Of a DNA stretch of 30,830 bases, positions 14,436-23,086 are shown one piece after another. Made by a program: the position numbers and the translations under genes. Where the stretch lies: IMG/VR virus record IMGVR_UViG_3300032560_000944, positions 1-30,830 of that record, one strand, 5' to 3'. This stretch comes from a virus. Every line of letters begins with the position of its first letter. Positions within the stretch are counted from its first letter, which is position 1. Under the pieces are notes generated by a model. It saw nothing but the letters and a program-made list of their open reading frames with translations. It was not told the DNA's origin and searched no databases.

Positions 14436-15155
14436 ATGAGTAAACAACGAGTGAAAAAGCGTTTTACATCAGAAGTTAACATAATTGATTTCCAGCCGTA
14501 TCTTCCGGCGAAAAAGCAACGTGTGAGCATTAATGCACGTAATGCCAATCAAAAACTCTATCTCAGCAAATTGTATTCAGAGTCCACTAGCATAGTACTT
14601 GCTATTGGTCCTGCCGGCACGGGTAAAACCATGTTGGCTGTACAGTTCGGGGTTAAGTTATTTCAGGAAGGCAAGGTTGATAAGATAATTGTGACAAGAC
14701 CCGCCGTGTCCGTAGATGAGGATTTAGGATTTTTACCAGGTGACTTAAATGAAAAGATGGCACCTTGGACAAGACCTATATTTGATGTCTTGGGCGAATA
14801 CTATCAAACTAAGGAAATAGCAAAAATGCTAGAGGAAGGTGTTATCGAGATAAGCCCACTTGCGTATATGCGTGGACGCACATTTAAGAACGCATACATA
14901 GTTGCAGATGAAATGCAAAATGCCACAGTAAATCAAATGAAAATGCTACTAACCCGTCTAGGAGAGGGAAGTAAAATGGTAGTAACAGGAGATTTGGCAC
15001 AAGCAGACCGATTGAGCGATAATGGTCTGATTGATTTTTGCAACCTACTCAACAAACAAGAATATTTAGAGCATATTGATATAATTCAATTTGATGCTCA
15101 AGACATCGAACGCCATAATGCCGTGAAGGAGGTGTTAGCGGTTTATGGAGAATAA
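14436..15155 (+). CDS. phoH: PhoH-like P-loop ATPase
   Basis: 239 residues, a single PhoH domain. Walker A GPAGTGKT is at 58-65 and Walker B IVADEMQN near 165; RPAVSVDEDLGFLPG and VVTGDLAQADR are further family marks. PhoH proteins are ATPases of superfamily-1 helicase-like fold; the role in phages is not settled, with phosphate stress or RNA metabolism proposed. It is the only plus-strand gene here and is bounded by a hairpin terminator, so it is a separate transcription unit. The first 35 residues are basic (KQRVKKRF, PAKKQRV), which would suit RNA binding. Its leader can fold in two exclusive ways around the ribosome site. Confidence 0.95.
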   Translation: MSKQRVKKRFTSEVNIIDFQPYLPAKKQRVSINARNANQKLYLSKLYSESTSIVLAIGPAGTGKTMLAVQFGVKLFQEGKVDKIIVTRPAVSVDEDLGFLPGDLNEKMAPWTRPIFDVLGEYYQTKEIAKMLEEGVIEISPLAYMRGRTFKNAYIVADEMQNATVNQMKMLLTRLGEGSKMVVTGDLAQADRLSDNGLIDFCNLLNKQEYLEHIDIIQFDAQDIERHNAVKEVLAVYGE

Positions 15156-15181
15156 AGTAGAAATACTTTAGATTGTCAGTG

Positions 15182-15203
15182 AAAGGGCTCTAGGGAGCCC
15201 TTT
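15182..15203 (+). terminator. Hairpin terminator between phoH and the convergent operon
   Basis: Stem AAAGGGCTC (15182-15190) and GAGCCCTTT (15195-15203), 9 perfect pairs, loop TAGG. The following bases are only moderately T-rich on either strand. It lies between two convergent genes, so it can act in both directions. Confidence 0.75.
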
Positions 15204-15230
15204 CTAATTACTAGCAATTCATTTTCGTAT

Positions 15231-16019
15231 TTAGATACCCAACTCTTTACGAATCTTAGTAGCACTAATATCGGTTACTGTTTCATCAAATGTTTCTTCG
15301 CCGGATGTGTATCCAACACCACGTCCCCATCCAATATGTACAATGTTAGGAACAACTTGTATTTCATACTGTCCTTGATATAACGGGTCTAAGTCACGTT
15401 TGATAAACGATTTGACTTTTTCTACTTCAAATGGATTACTACCTTGCCATCCTTGTACATCACGTACTTGAATAACAACTTGTCCTGTGCGTTCAAGCAG
15501 ACGTTCAAATAATGCGCGATGACCATCGTGCCACGGTTGCCAACGTCCTAGCATCTGTACAGTTTCCTTCTTCCAATCAAATACAGGACGTCTACGATTA
15601 TACAAAATATGTTCAGCAATAAAGTCTGCCCATTTTTCTGCCGCTTGTTCTGTAATGCGAAAGTCGTATATCTCAGGTTCTTGGAACATGGCATTAGTAT
15701 CTGCGTAACGTCCTTCCCTAATAGTATCTACCCAGATAGTCCAATCTGCTTTGAAGTTGTTACGCATCTCAACTAAAGGTGCAACAAAGTCAGCAATAGC
15801 ATAATCACCATCAAGTTTGTCAGCAAGCTCACGCATACGATTACTTTGTCTAATTCTGCCCGCTTCACTAAAATCCCAATCATTGTATTCCGATCTAACT
15901 CTATCAGCATTAAGCCAAACAGTCTTTTTATCGTGTGCATCTAAACAAGATCGCAATCGCTCTGCTAGTGTGGTTTTACCAGCACCTGGCAATCCCATAA
16001 TTAATATTCGTTGTGTCAT
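15231..16019 (-). CDS. APS-kinase-like domain fused to HxGH nucleotidyltransferase
   Basis: 262 residues, two domains. Residues 1-150: Walker A GLPGAGKT at 9-16, LNADRVR at 36-42 (APS kinase LDGDNVR), FSEAGRIRQSNRMRELAD at 50-67 (APS kinase FS..R..NIRR..E.A) and VAPLVEMRN near 79-87 (ISPY-R region). APS kinase makes PAPS from APS and ATP. Residues 155-262: GRWQPWHDGH at 158-167 is the nucleotidyltransferase HxGH motif, and ISATKIR at 251-257 is the ISxTxxR motif. ATP sulfurylase belongs to this superfamily, but the domain here is only about 105 residues, so its substrate is open; a CDP- or ADP-sugar is an alternative. The gene overlaps the sulfotransferase-like gene by ATGA. Confidence 0.75.
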   Translation of the reverse strand: MTQRILIMGLPGAGKTTLAERLRSCLDAHDKKTVWLNADRVRSEYNDWDFSEAGRIRQSNRMRELADKLDGDYAIADFVAPLVEMRNNFKADWTIWVDTIREGRYADTNAMFQEPEIYDFRITEQAAEKWADFIAEHILYNRRRPVFDWKKETVQMLGRWQPWHDGHRALFERLLERTGQVVIQVRDVQGWQGSNPFEVEKVKSFIKRDLDPLYQGQYEIQVVPNIVHIGWGRGVGYTSGEETFDETVTDISATKIRKELGI

Positions 16020-16600
16020 TTATATCTCTCTGTAACAGCATTTATAATTAATGGATAATTAGATGGGTAAGGAGTTTTTACCGCTAGTACCTGAGGGTGT
16101 AATAATGGAGAGAATGTTTCGTACACCATGGTTGCATCTGTTTGAAGATTGTTGACAATATTATTATCATACTTTACCATGTTTATACAATAGTCGATTT
16201 TTTCTAAATCAATATCAATAGGGCGATTATAATTATCGCCTTCCGATTGTTTATCGGAATAAAACCACATATTTCGAAAATATGCAACATAATGACTGGC
16301 TATTTGAAATATTATGCTATTTCTTTTTAATTTAATAGTGAAACATTCTGGAGAAAATACCTTTTCCATATACCAATCAGGCATACTTGCTATGCTACTA
16401 CCTAGAATTTTTAAAATATAACGATTAGTTGTTTTAGAGAATTCTAAAAACTCTGCCAATTGATCAGGAGTGTAGTTAGGCTCGTTAAAAAATCTTACCT
16501 CTAATGTTTTTTCTAAATGATGCCCAAGTGCCCCACTACCACATCTTGGAGGGCTTATTATAATAATTGGTAATTTTGTAAACTCTGGAATTTGAAACAT
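16016..16600 (-). CDS. Sulfotransferase-like protein
   Basis: 194 residues. S16-P-P-R-C-G-S-G23 after a hydrophobic strand fits the 5'-phosphosulfate loop of PAPS-dependent sulfotransferases (PRSGST type). R93-N...A-S102-H-Y has the arginine and serine pattern of the 3'-phosphate-binding motif. The last 60 residues are Asn/Ile/Tyr-rich and undistinctive. The protein is short for the family (usually 250 or more), so it may be minimal. It overlaps the PAPS-making gene downstream and lies one base from the clamp loader gene upstream. Target molecule unknown; a glycan or lipid of the host surface or a virion component are options. Codon use is more AT-rich than neighbours. Confidence 0.55.
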   Translation of the reverse strand: MFQIPEFTKLPIIIISPPRCGSGALGHHLEKTLEVRFFNEPNYTPDQLAEFLEFSKTTNRYILKILGSSIASMPDWYMEKVFSPECFTIKLKRNSIIFQIASHYVAYFRNMWFYSDKQSEGDNYNRPIDIDLEKIDYCINMVKYDNNIVNNLQTDATMVYETFSPLLHPQVLAVKTPYPSNYPLIINAVTERYK

Positions 16601-16601
16601 C

Positions 16602-17516
16602 TTAGAGATAACTTAATCGAATTAAAGTAGCCGCAAGATTAATTTCTGGATCAATTACTAGTGTATGATCTACTAAACCTTGTTTAATAATCAAGATTGC
16701 TTTGTCTTGTACAGACTCTTCACCGAAAATTTCTATGTTATCGTACAACCAACGATAAACTTCTTCCATTTCTTCTGGACGAGCCTGACTGCATACTAGT
16801 TTACGTGCTTCGGCAATCTTTCCTGCCTTGAATAATGCAACCATTTCTAGTTTATAATCTTGTTCACCAGTATCACCTTTCTCTGGACTGTGCAAATTAC
16901 CATCTAAACTGTTCATTTGAACGGTGTTAATACACTTACGCAAGTCTGGATACGTTGCTTTGACAAATGTGTCCAGTGTATCCAAGTCGAATTCGACATT
17001 TTCTTCTACTAAGATAGTAGCAACACGAGCAGTAAACTCTGTAATGTCCACTCTTTCGATATGGAATCCCTGACATCTGCTATGTAAAGCAGGAATAATA
17101 CGGTTAGGATAGTTGCAAGTAAGAATAAAACGTGCAGTGGTGTGATATTCTTCCATAACTCCACGCAAGGCCGCCTGAGCATTTGGGGACAAATAGTCCG
17201 CCTCGTCTAATAGTACTACTTTAAAATCTCCGAATGGAATCATCCGGACAAAGTTTACAATTTTATCTCTAACATCTTCTACGCTATTTGTTCTACTAGC
17301 GTTAATTTCTAAAATATCTAAATCGTTTAAGTCTAGTTCGTGAAACAAAATTTTAGCAAGGGTAGTTTTACCGATACCAGCATTTCCACTAAACAATAAA
17401 TGCGGAATTGATTTTTGTTTGATCCATGCTTGGACTTGTTCTTTTTGATGCGCATCTCTGAATACATATCCATCGATAGTATTAGGACGATATTTTTCTA
17501 CCCATAGTTCTCTCAT
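16602..17516 (-). CDS. 44: Sliding clamp loader ATPase (T4 gp44 / RFC small subunit type)
   Basis: 304 residues from ATG 17516, which follows AGAGGA and overlaps the upstream TGA as ATGA; a longer frame from 17543 has no good site. MRELWVEKYRPNTIDGYV is the RFC-box start. Walker A GNAGIGKT lies at 44-51, DEAD at 104-107, and S146-R-C is the SRC motif carrying the arginine finger. The C-terminal 90 residues form the oligomerisation collar. In T4, four gp44 and one gp62 load the gp45 clamp. No gp62 or gp45 gene is visible here; the 64-residue upstream gene is not a gp62 candidate by sequence. Confidence 0.93.
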   Translation of the reverse strand: MRELWVEKYRPNTIDGYVFRDAHQKEQVQAWIKQKSIPHLLFSGNAGIGKTTLAKILFHELDLNDLDILEINASRTNSVEDVRDKIVNFVRMIPFGDFKVVLLDEADYLSPNAQAALRGVMEEYHTTARFILTCNYPNRIIPALHSRCQGFHIERVDITEFTARVATILVEENVEFDLDTLDTFVKATYPDLRKCINTVQMNSLDGNLHSPEKGDTGEQDYKLEMVALFKAGKIAEARKLVCSQARPEEMEEVYRWLYDNIEIFGEESVQDKAILIIKQGLVDHTLVIDPEINLAATLIRLSYL

Positions 17517-17707
17517 ACTAATTCCTCTAAAATTCCTAAACACTCAGCTAGACCTAAAAAGCCCGCTGATACTTTAAGCCATGCTCCCATCAAAACAGGA
17601 TCTGAGCCTGCTAGGAATAGTGTTACAAATGCGGTTAATCGCAGGAAACTTTTTGCCAGGCTTACATAAAAATGACCTTGACTTGTGTCTTTAGGTTGAA
17701 TTTCCAT
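17513..17707 (-). CDS. Small membrane protein conserved in aquatic phages
   Basis: 64 residues starting after AAAGGAG. GHFYVSLAKSFLRLTAFVTLFLAG and LMGAWLKVSAGFLGLAECLG give two hydrophobic segments, likely two transmembrane helices in a hairpin, ending in an acidic GILEELV. I recall similar short proteins beside replication genes in aquatic T4-like phages, without known function. It is the first gene after a strong sigma70 promoter and overlaps the clamp loader start, so it should be expressed early. An attachment of replication proteins to the membrane is conceivable but unsupported. Confidence 0.6.
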   Translation of the reverse strand: MEIQPKDTSQGHFYVSLAKSFLRLTAFVTLFLAGSDPVLMGAWLKVSAGFLGLAECLGILEELV

Positions 17708-17725
17708 ACTTTTCTCCTTTAATAC

Positions 17726-17754
17726 ATTATACAGGTGAAAACAGGGCTAGTCAA
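17726..17754 (-). promoter_or_regulatory. Near-consensus sigma70 (early) promoter
   Basis: The minus strand has TTGACT (17749-17754), 17 bases, then TATAAT (17726-17731). Only the last base of the -35 hexamer deviates. It would drive the small membrane protein, clamp loader, sulfotransferase-like and APS-kinase-like genes. Its -35 element lies in the loop of the preceding terminator hairpin. Confidence 0.85.
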
Positions 17755-17763
17755 TAGCCCTGT
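17741..17763 (-). terminator. Hairpin terminator after the co-chaperonin gene
   Basis: Stem ACAGGGCTA and TAGCCCTGT, 9 perfect pairs, with a five-base loop (TTGAC on the minus strand), then TTTTC. It lies 17 bases past the end of the co-chaperonin gene. It shares its bases with the next operon's promoter. Confidence 0.8.
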
Positions 17764-17779
17764 TGCTCGATGTAATAGT

Positions 17780-18196
17780 TTATTGTTCGAAACTTGGTCT
17801 AGCAAATGTACTAGGATCGAATGTTGCGTGTGACACTTTAGAATGAGATCCGTGTGTATTCAACATGTTTTCTTCTGGCTTTTCGTCAGTGACTATTAAA
17901 ATTGCGTTCGGATCACCACGGCGAATAACAATATCATTGCCATCGTCATCTAACACAGTAAATCCGCGACTCCAACGGCCATGCTCTAGTAAAATCCATT
18001 CGCCTGCTTTTACGTCTTTTTGTTCAGGCCCAACTGCATGCACTTTACCCCAACGGTGTCTAACACCTTCGGACTTACCGTCATCACTGAGAATAACAAT
18101 ACCACTTTTGGTTTTTACTTCATCAAAGTTCATATCAGTAACAATAATATTATTACGGATCGGCTTTAATTTGCTTAATAATACTTTCCTACTCAT
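17780..18196 (-). CDS. groES: GroES/gp31-like co-chaperonin
   Basis: 138 residues. KPIRNNIIVTD opens a GroES-type beta barrel; SGIVILSDDGKSEG at 31-44 corresponds to the mobile loop, with IVI at 33-35 in place of the GroEL-binding IVL. WGKVHAVGPEQKDVKAGEWILLEHGRW and VIRRGDPNAILIV complete the fold. About 35 extra residues at the end (from 105) are His/Ser-rich and not part of GroES. T4 gp31 replaces GroES so that GroEL can fold the large capsid protein; the same role is likely here. The start overlaps the upstream stop as TAATG. Confidence 0.88.
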   Translation of the reverse strand: MSRKVLLSKLKPIRNNIIVTDMNFDEVKTKSGIVILSDDGKSEGVRHRWGKVHAVGPEQKDVKAGEWILLEHGRWSRGFTVLDDDGNDIVIRRGDPNAILIVTDEKPEENMLNTHGSHSKVSHATFDPSTFARPSFEQ

Positions 18197-18423
18197 TAAT
18201 TGCCATCCGGTGAACTAATTTGATCAGGAATTCCTGTACTACTAGCTTGTAGTTGCTCTTTTTTGATAATTTTGCCGCCTGGGCCAATTTTGTCCCCACG
18301 AGCGTTTACCTTAGCATTTCCTACTGCAAGTGTTAATTCGTTTTTGGCAATTAACTTGTTCAAGTCAACTTCTTTGCCTCTAGCACTTTTATACACTTTA
18401 CGTTGTTGTTCTTTCATTGCCAT
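18196..18423 (-). CDS. Small conserved T4-like phage protein
   Basis: 75 residues, basic, starting MAMKEQQRKVY with AAGGAG eight bases upstream. The core KSARGKEVDLNKLIAKNELTLAVGNAKVNARGDKIGPGGKII is very like a hypothetical protein I recall across T4-like phages, with the GNxxxNARGDxxGxGGKI pattern nearly invariant. No enzymatic motif. It is coupled to the co-chaperonin gene. The conserved Gly/Asn/Arg patch suggests a nucleic-acid or structural partner, but this cannot be shown. Confidence 0.68.
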   Translation of the reverse strand: MAMKEQQRKVYKSARGKEVDLNKLIAKNELTLAVGNAKVNARGDKIGPGGKIIKKEQLQASSTGIPDQISSPDGN

Positions 18424-18451
18424 ATTAATCTCCTTAAGATTATAATATTAC

Positions 18452-18961
18452 TTATCTCAGGAATTCCTGCCAGTCTAAATTATATTTGACAGAATCTATT
18501 TGATGTACACCTAGCAAATATAACACAAAACTAGCTACACTAGAACCCCTTCCTACACCCCATACTATGCCATTTTCGTTGCAAGTATCCACAAAATGTT
18601 TAGTCCATTGTAGTAGTGGAATCATATGACGTTCTTGGTAAGCAGTCATTTCAGCATTAACCCGGGCAATTTGCTCTGGAGTTGTACATCGATTTAAACA
18701 CCATTCTTTTACATCGAAATCTCGATATTCTTCTGGCATAAACCAGTCACTTTGTAGAGCTTGATCAAAGTCTGCTATGTCAATAGATTCTATTTGTTCA
18801 TTAAACCGATGAAACGAAAAGCCAGCAGTTTCCTGCAACTGTTCAATGTCTTCAGTATAATCTACTGTAAGATCTTTGAGGTTGGTTAACTTTCCTTGAT
18901 ATAGGAATTTGAATATATCGACGGAATTAAAAATAGGATTACCGAATTTATCTAGGCGCAT
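18452..18961 (-). CDS. DNA polymerase III alpha (DnaE)-like fragment without catalytic residues
   Basis: 169 residues. Residues 125-169 (NENGIVWGVGRGSSVASF, then YLLGVHQIDSVKYNL and EFLR) closely match the bacterial DnaE segment GRGSGAGSLVAY..ITDLDP..F.LLFERFLN that opens the palm. DnaE then continues to PDFDVDF, which holds the catalytic aspartates; this protein stops just before. The N-terminal 120 residues (RLDKFGNPIF, SDWFMPEEYRDFDVKEW) do not look like the PHP domain. I recall the same short form in other T4-like phages, so it is a stable gene and not a fresh truncation. It cannot be a polymerase; DNA or clamp binding is possible. Confidence 0.7.
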   Translation of the reverse strand: MRLDKFGNPIFNSVDIFKFLYQGKLTNLKDLTVDYTEDIEQLQETAGFSFHRFNEQIESIDIADFDQALQSDWFMPEEYRDFDVKEWCLNRCTTPEQIARVNAEMTAYQERHMIPLLQWTKHFVDTCNENGIVWGVGRGSSVASFVLYLLGVHQIDSVKYNLDWQEFLR

Positions 18962-18971
18962 AGCCTATATT

Positions 18972-19202
18972 TTAGTTGACTTTAATTAAATTGTCAAGTG
19001 TTTTATCTCGATTGGACATCAATTTATCCAATTGTAGTTTTCTACGTTTGCCAATTTCTTGTTTATAATCTTCTAATAAACTAGCAATTTGAGTTTTAAC
19101 TGCTGTATTAGTAGTCATAAAATACTTTTTAGTCAAATCAGTAATTTTAGATTCTATTTCGGAATCTTTAAGATTTGAAAAATCTCCAGCTAATGGATGC
19201 AT
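18972..19202 (-). CDS. Small conserved T4-like phage protein
   Basis: 76 residues, mostly helical. [45 protein letters not shown] and the end NRDKTLDNLIKVN match a hypothetical protein I recall from aquatic T4-like phages. The start overlaps the fibre gene stop as TAATG, with AGG upstream. The amphipathic Lys/Glu pattern could form a coiled coil. Function unknown. Confidence 0.65.
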   Translation of the reverse strand: MHPLAGDFSNLKDSEIESKITDLTKKYFMTTNTAVKTQIASLLEDYKQEIGKRRKLQLDKLMSNRDKTLDNLIKVN

Positions 19203-20476
19203 TAATAAGTACCTGACAATTTAATAAACACAGTTGCCCCACCGTCAACAGACCATGCATCGATAACTTGATATAAACCAATGGTGCCTAATGTAACAGT
19301 ATTTGCACTACTGGTTATACTAGCTGTTCCGGTAGTATTTGTTACAGTTGTTGCAGGGCCACCTAAAATATTAGCCTGACCAACAACTACAGTTGTTCCG
19401 CTGATAACAGCAAGTACATAATATACTCCAGTAGTTAAACTACCAAGTGTGCTAGTGAAAGACAATGGAGTATTAACAACCATGTTAACTGTTGATCCAA
19501 CAGTTACTAAATTGCCAGTTCCGGAAATAGCAACACCAGAAACTGTTAAACTGTTGTTGAGTGTATAACTTGATCCAGACATGACAGTTGTTGTAGCAAC
19601 AGTTTGACTAGCACTAACAGTATAAGTACCAATACCGCCCATGCCTGTTCCTAATGCACTGATATATGTTCCAGCGGTTACGCCAGTACCGGTAATTGCC
19701 ATTCCAACACTAATTGCACCAGCTGATACAGTATTAACAGTTAGTGTAGTTCCAGTAATCGTTCCTGAAAATGATGCATTGTTTACAGCGGTAATATAAG
19801 TTCCAGAAGTGACACCTGTTCCTGATAAAGTCATTCCAACTGTAGGACTTGTGATGCCGCCAGAATATGTAGTACCTGTGCTAATCACAGTTAAAGTTGT
19901 ACCGGTGATGAACGAAGTAGTAGCTGTAGTAAATCCAGTTATTGCAGTTGCAGTTGCAGTGGTACTAAATGCTTGCCCTAACCATCCTGTGGCTGTTCTA
20001 ATAGTGCCTGCGTTGGAACTACTTAAAGTTACCGTACGAGTAGAAACTTGATCTCCGATTAACATAACTCGAACAAGTCCATATTGTCCAGCAGTTGGCC
20101 AATTGGTAAATGTCAGTGTAGCATTTCCTGATAATGTAAATTTTTGTATAGGACCATTTGTTAAATCAATGTTTGCTGAAACTGGAATTGTTCCACCATT
20201 GAAAAATACGCCGTAAAATTCATTAAACAATCCGTTGGCAATTGTGCTTCCTAGCAAATTGTTTACAGTTGGAGTAGCAGTAAACGTATTTGAATCAGTC
20301 AAATTAAGTGTAGCAGTAGTTACAGCTTTAGTTTGTAAATCTGTAATCTCTGATTGCGCAGAAGCTAACGCGGCAGCAATAGCGGTAAAATTATCGCGAA
20401 ATCCTTGACTATCATTGTCTTGGCCCGCTACTGGGTAAGTTGTGCTAATTGCTGAGTAATTTATTTGACTTGTCAT
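19202..20476 (-). CDS. Tail-fibre-like virion protein
   Basis: 424 residues. The N-terminus [20 protein letters not shown], then GFRDNFTAI, is a short motif I recall at the start of aquatic phage fibre genes and shares the ND-G-R-F-NF pattern with two upstream genes. The rest is Thr/Ser/Gly/Val-rich beta sequence. Two copies of a VGMxxxGTGVTxGTYI unit occur around residues 200-290, one extended by [13 protein letters not shown], which is also found in the giant fibre gene. The C-terminus [23 protein letters not shown] is compact. The start overlaps the previous stop as ATGA. Likely a baseplate- or fibre-associated receptor protein. Confidence 0.72.
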   Translation of the reverse strand: MTSQINYSAISTTYPVAGQDNDSQGFRDNFTAIAAALASAQSEITDLQTKAVTTATLNLTDSNTFTATPTVNNLLGSTIANGLFNEFYGVFFNGGTIPVSANIDLTNGPIQKFTLSGNATLTFTNWPTAGQYGLVRVMLIGDQVSTRTVTLSSSNAGTIRTATGWLGQAFSTTATATAITGFTTATTSFITGTTLTVISTGTTYSGGITSPTVGMTLSGTGVTSGTYITAVNNASFSGTITGTTLTVNTVSAGAISVGMAITGTGVTAGTYISALGTGMGGIGTYTVSASQTVATTTVMSGSSYTLNNSLTVSGVAISGTGNLVTVGSTVNMVVNTPLSFTSTLGSLTTGVYYVLAVISGTTVVVGQANILGGPATTVTNTTGTASITSSANTVTLGTIGLYQVIDAWSVDGGATVFIKLSGTY

Positions 20477-23067
20477 ACAGTTATCCTATCGTTTCTGAAT
20501 ACTAGATATTTATCGCCTAGATAACCGGTAACTGCGTCTATTATGAAACGGTCAACTGTGTAATCTATAGCATTGAATTCGAACCCACTAAATTCGATAT
20601 TTGTTAAAATTTTGGAAGAAGTTCCTGGCTTACAAAAACATAGCGGAACACTTAGCACGTACCCTAATTGTGCTTTACTACCCGATGGAATACTTCGCAT
20701 CCATAACGGCAAGTAATTACTCTCGGATTCACCTACAACACTCAATCTTTCCTGCCATAACGTGATACTATTGGGAAAGAACGTATCAGGGGCTGGGTTA
20801 CTTACTTCGTAACCTGTGCTGTCCACAGTGACCATAGGCAAGTCTCTCAAACTTTGTGGAGCATTTGCATTAAGATCTGCGGAATTTTGTTGGAAAAAAT
20901 TAATACTGTTGTCTACTGTTATGTTGTCTGAATCAAATCCATCGCTAGTAACTTTAAGAGGTAAATGTTTTCCGTCAGGCTCCATAGGATCAACCATTTG
21001 TACATATACCACTTCGTATACAACATTACCTGTGTTAGGATCTATTGCTTGTGCTGTTTTAACACTGTCAAATTGGAATCGTTTTTGTTTAACATTAAGA
21101 CCTATTGCACCTATATAGGCAGCCGCATCTTGTGTTTGAATTCCAGCATACACTAACATTGATAAATCAGATTGAACACCAAAGTTTGAATCATTAGGAC
21201 GATAAATGCTACTAGGAGTGAATATTGTATCATCGGTAATAAATGCTTTAAATGCATTTCTTTGTGCAGATTTCAAATAAGGTTTTGTGATTATATTGCT
21301 ATAAGCTACGTTATTTGGTGTGCTTACTATGATTGTAAAATCTCGAGTAATGGCGCTGTAATTGAATTGATCTCTTGCTTTGATAGACGCAACAAACACA
21401 CGGTCTATAAGAGTACTATTGCCATCAAAGGTCATAGCCCCCATATCAAATGTTGTGAGACCTAATTCACCGGTAGCAGTATTTTTATATTGGTTTGTTG
21501 TGCCAATAATTTCACCATCGAGATTTAATGACAACCCGGGCGGCAAACTTCCACCGACTAATTCATAAATTACTACCGCGTTCGGTACAGTTGTAGTTGC
21601 ACTTACCGCTAAGGTACATACATAGTTTGCTGGTATAATTCCTAAATTAGCAGGACTATTGCTGTTCCAAGTGATAACACTATCTACATCTCCGATAACA
21701 GAAAGGGTAAATGTTTTACTAGCATACAAATATTCATCAATGGTGTCACCTAATCTAGTGGCTGTCACAGTAAATTTATAATTTTCTGTTACGGCTGGCT
21801 GATAAGGTAATCTTCCATATACAGAACCTGATTCGATATCAAATTTAGCACCTACTGGTAATTCGCTAAGTGATCCGATATAAAATGGAATGCCGTTAGG
21901 AATATCTAATTCTAAATTAGTGTATAATGTAATTCTGTATTGACCATTTACTAATGTTGTAACAGATTCGATTTCATAAACTGTGCCCGACGCACCATCT
22001 AAGTAGTTGTCAAATGTTAAGTATTGACCCGATGTTATAGTTCCTTTAACATTTCCAACAGTTAATGAGTTTCCACCTTTTGTGTTATCTGGATAATCTA
22101 CACGATAGCTAACCGCATACACTTCGGCATTAGTTGTTTCTAATCTGAAAATAACTGCGGTAGTATCATACAACGCAAGTGGGATAGTTAGATAGTTATT
22201 GGCTCTAAACAAACCTAAATTACTGTTACTGATCCAAACCGGAGCTCTTAAGTAAGTAGCATCACTGGTAAAATCATCTGCTACTCCGTTAAATGCAGTA
22301 TTATCTGCACGGAATTGATCATTGCCTACAACAAATATTTTAAAAATACGTTGTGCATAACTAACACCGTCAGTTAGTGTAACTCTAAATTGATAGTTTG
22401 CATTTAATGATGTTGGAGGTGCCGCTGATAAATTGTAATCATAAAACACGTCGTCGTATTTGTAACTATCAAAACCATCTGTTGGTTTATTTGCAAAATC
22501 GTATGCTACTGCATCAAAATAACTGTTGTCGTAAGTTCCATCGCCGTCTTCTGGTGTAATTTTTAAAGTTGGTTCAATGAATCCAGAAATAACACCTGAT
22601 GGACTTAATGTTAACCCAGCGGGTAATGCACCATCGTTACTGGCAATAAAATATGTAAGTGTTTGTCCTACTGCTGTATCTAAATCAAATGCTTCTATTT
22701 GATAATTTACATATGAACTGTCTAATACATAAAATTGTTGAGAGGGTCCGATAGGTAAATCGCCGGGTGCAGTAACAAATTCAGGCTGATTGTTTCCAGT
22801 AATAGTCAAAAAGAAACTACGATCTGAAATTTGAACTCCGTCGGTAGCACGTATACAAAAACTATGAGTTGTATTATTAGCTACAATATATGGATTTCCA
22901 GCGATACTGGTCCCGTTAATACGCACACCACCGGGCAACGATCCTGAAATAACACTAAATGTTATTCCAGTAGTGTTATGTACCGGTAGCGCAACAGTGA
23001 GTGTTAGCTCTTCGGGAAATGTCCCTAGACTTATACCAGAACTTACAGTCCAGACATTTAAAGCCAT
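20473..23067 (-). CDS. Large Ig/cadherin-like virion adhesin
   Basis: 864 residues from ATG 23067, with GGAG eight bases upstream; the TTG one codon earlier is not needed. Repeated Ig-like (He_PIG/cadherin-type) modules show the LPxGLxLxxxGxIxG signature: [47 protein letters not shown]. Between them lie Asp/Tyr-rich calcium-binding-like segments ([18 protein letters not shown]). From about residue 600 the composition changes to a separate C-terminal domain with [19 protein letters not shown]. Such modules serve as spacers in adhesins and phage fibres. It lies inside the fibre block. Exact place in the virion is unknown. Confidence 0.72.
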   Translation of the reverse strand: MALNVWTVSSGISLGTFPEELTLTVALPVHNTTGITFSVISGSLPGGVRINGTSIAGNPYIVANNTTHSFCIRATDGVQISDRSFFLTITGNNQPEFVTAPGDLPIGPSQQFYVLDSSYVNYQIEAFDLDTAVGQTLTYFIASNDGALPAGLTLSPSGVISGFIEPTLKITPEDGDGTYDNSYFDAVAYDFANKPTDGFDSYKYDDVFYDYNLSAAPPTSLNANYQFRVTLTDGVSYAQRIFKIFVVGNDQFRADNTAFNGVADDFTSDATYLRAPVWISNSNLGLFRANNYLTIPLALYDTTAVIFRLETTNAEVYAVSYRVDYPDNTKGGNSLTVGNVKGTITSGQYLTFDNYLDGASGTVYEIESVTTLVNGQYRITLYTNLELDIPNGIPFYIGSLSELPVGAKFDIESGSVYGRLPYQPAVTENYKFTVTATRLGDTIDEYLYASKTFTLSVIGDVDSVITWNSNSPANLGIIPANYVCTLAVSATTTVPNAVVIYELVGGSLPPGLSLNLDGEIIGTTNQYKNTATGELGLTTFDMGAMTFDGNSTLIDRVFVASIKARDQFNYSAITRDFTIIVSTPNNVAYSNIITKPYLKSAQRNAFKAFITDDTIFTPSSIYRPNDSNFGVQSDLSMLVYAGIQTQDAAAYIGAIGLNVKQKRFQFDSVKTAQAIDPNTGNVVYEVVYVQMVDPMEPDGKHLPLKVTSDGFDSDNITVDNSINFFQQNSADLNANAPQSLRDLPMVTVDSTGYEVSNPAPDTFFPNSITLWQERLSVVGESESNYLPLWMRSIPSGSKAQLGYVLSVPLCFCKPGTSSKILTNIEFSGFEFNAIDYTVDRFIIDAVTGYLGDKYLVFRNDRITV
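20507..20514 (-). promoter_or_regulatory. Possible late promoter octamer GATAAATA
   Basis: The minus strand reads GATAAATA, 31 bases before the ATG at 20476, inside the end of the upstream adhesin gene where it encodes Asp-Lys-Tyr. The spacing is like the other late elements here, but coding chance is possible. Confidence 0.4.
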
Positions 23068-23086
23068 CAATCATGCTCCATTAAGA

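Noticed and set aside
17517-17543. Upstream start for the clamp loader
   Set aside because: The ATG at 17516 follows AGAGGA and begins directly with the RFC-box sequence; the extra nine residues are not family-like.
18439-18444. TATAAT on the minus strand before the gene starting at 18423
   Set aside because: No acceptable -35 hexamer lies 16-18 bases upstream, and such hexamers are common in AT-rich DNA.
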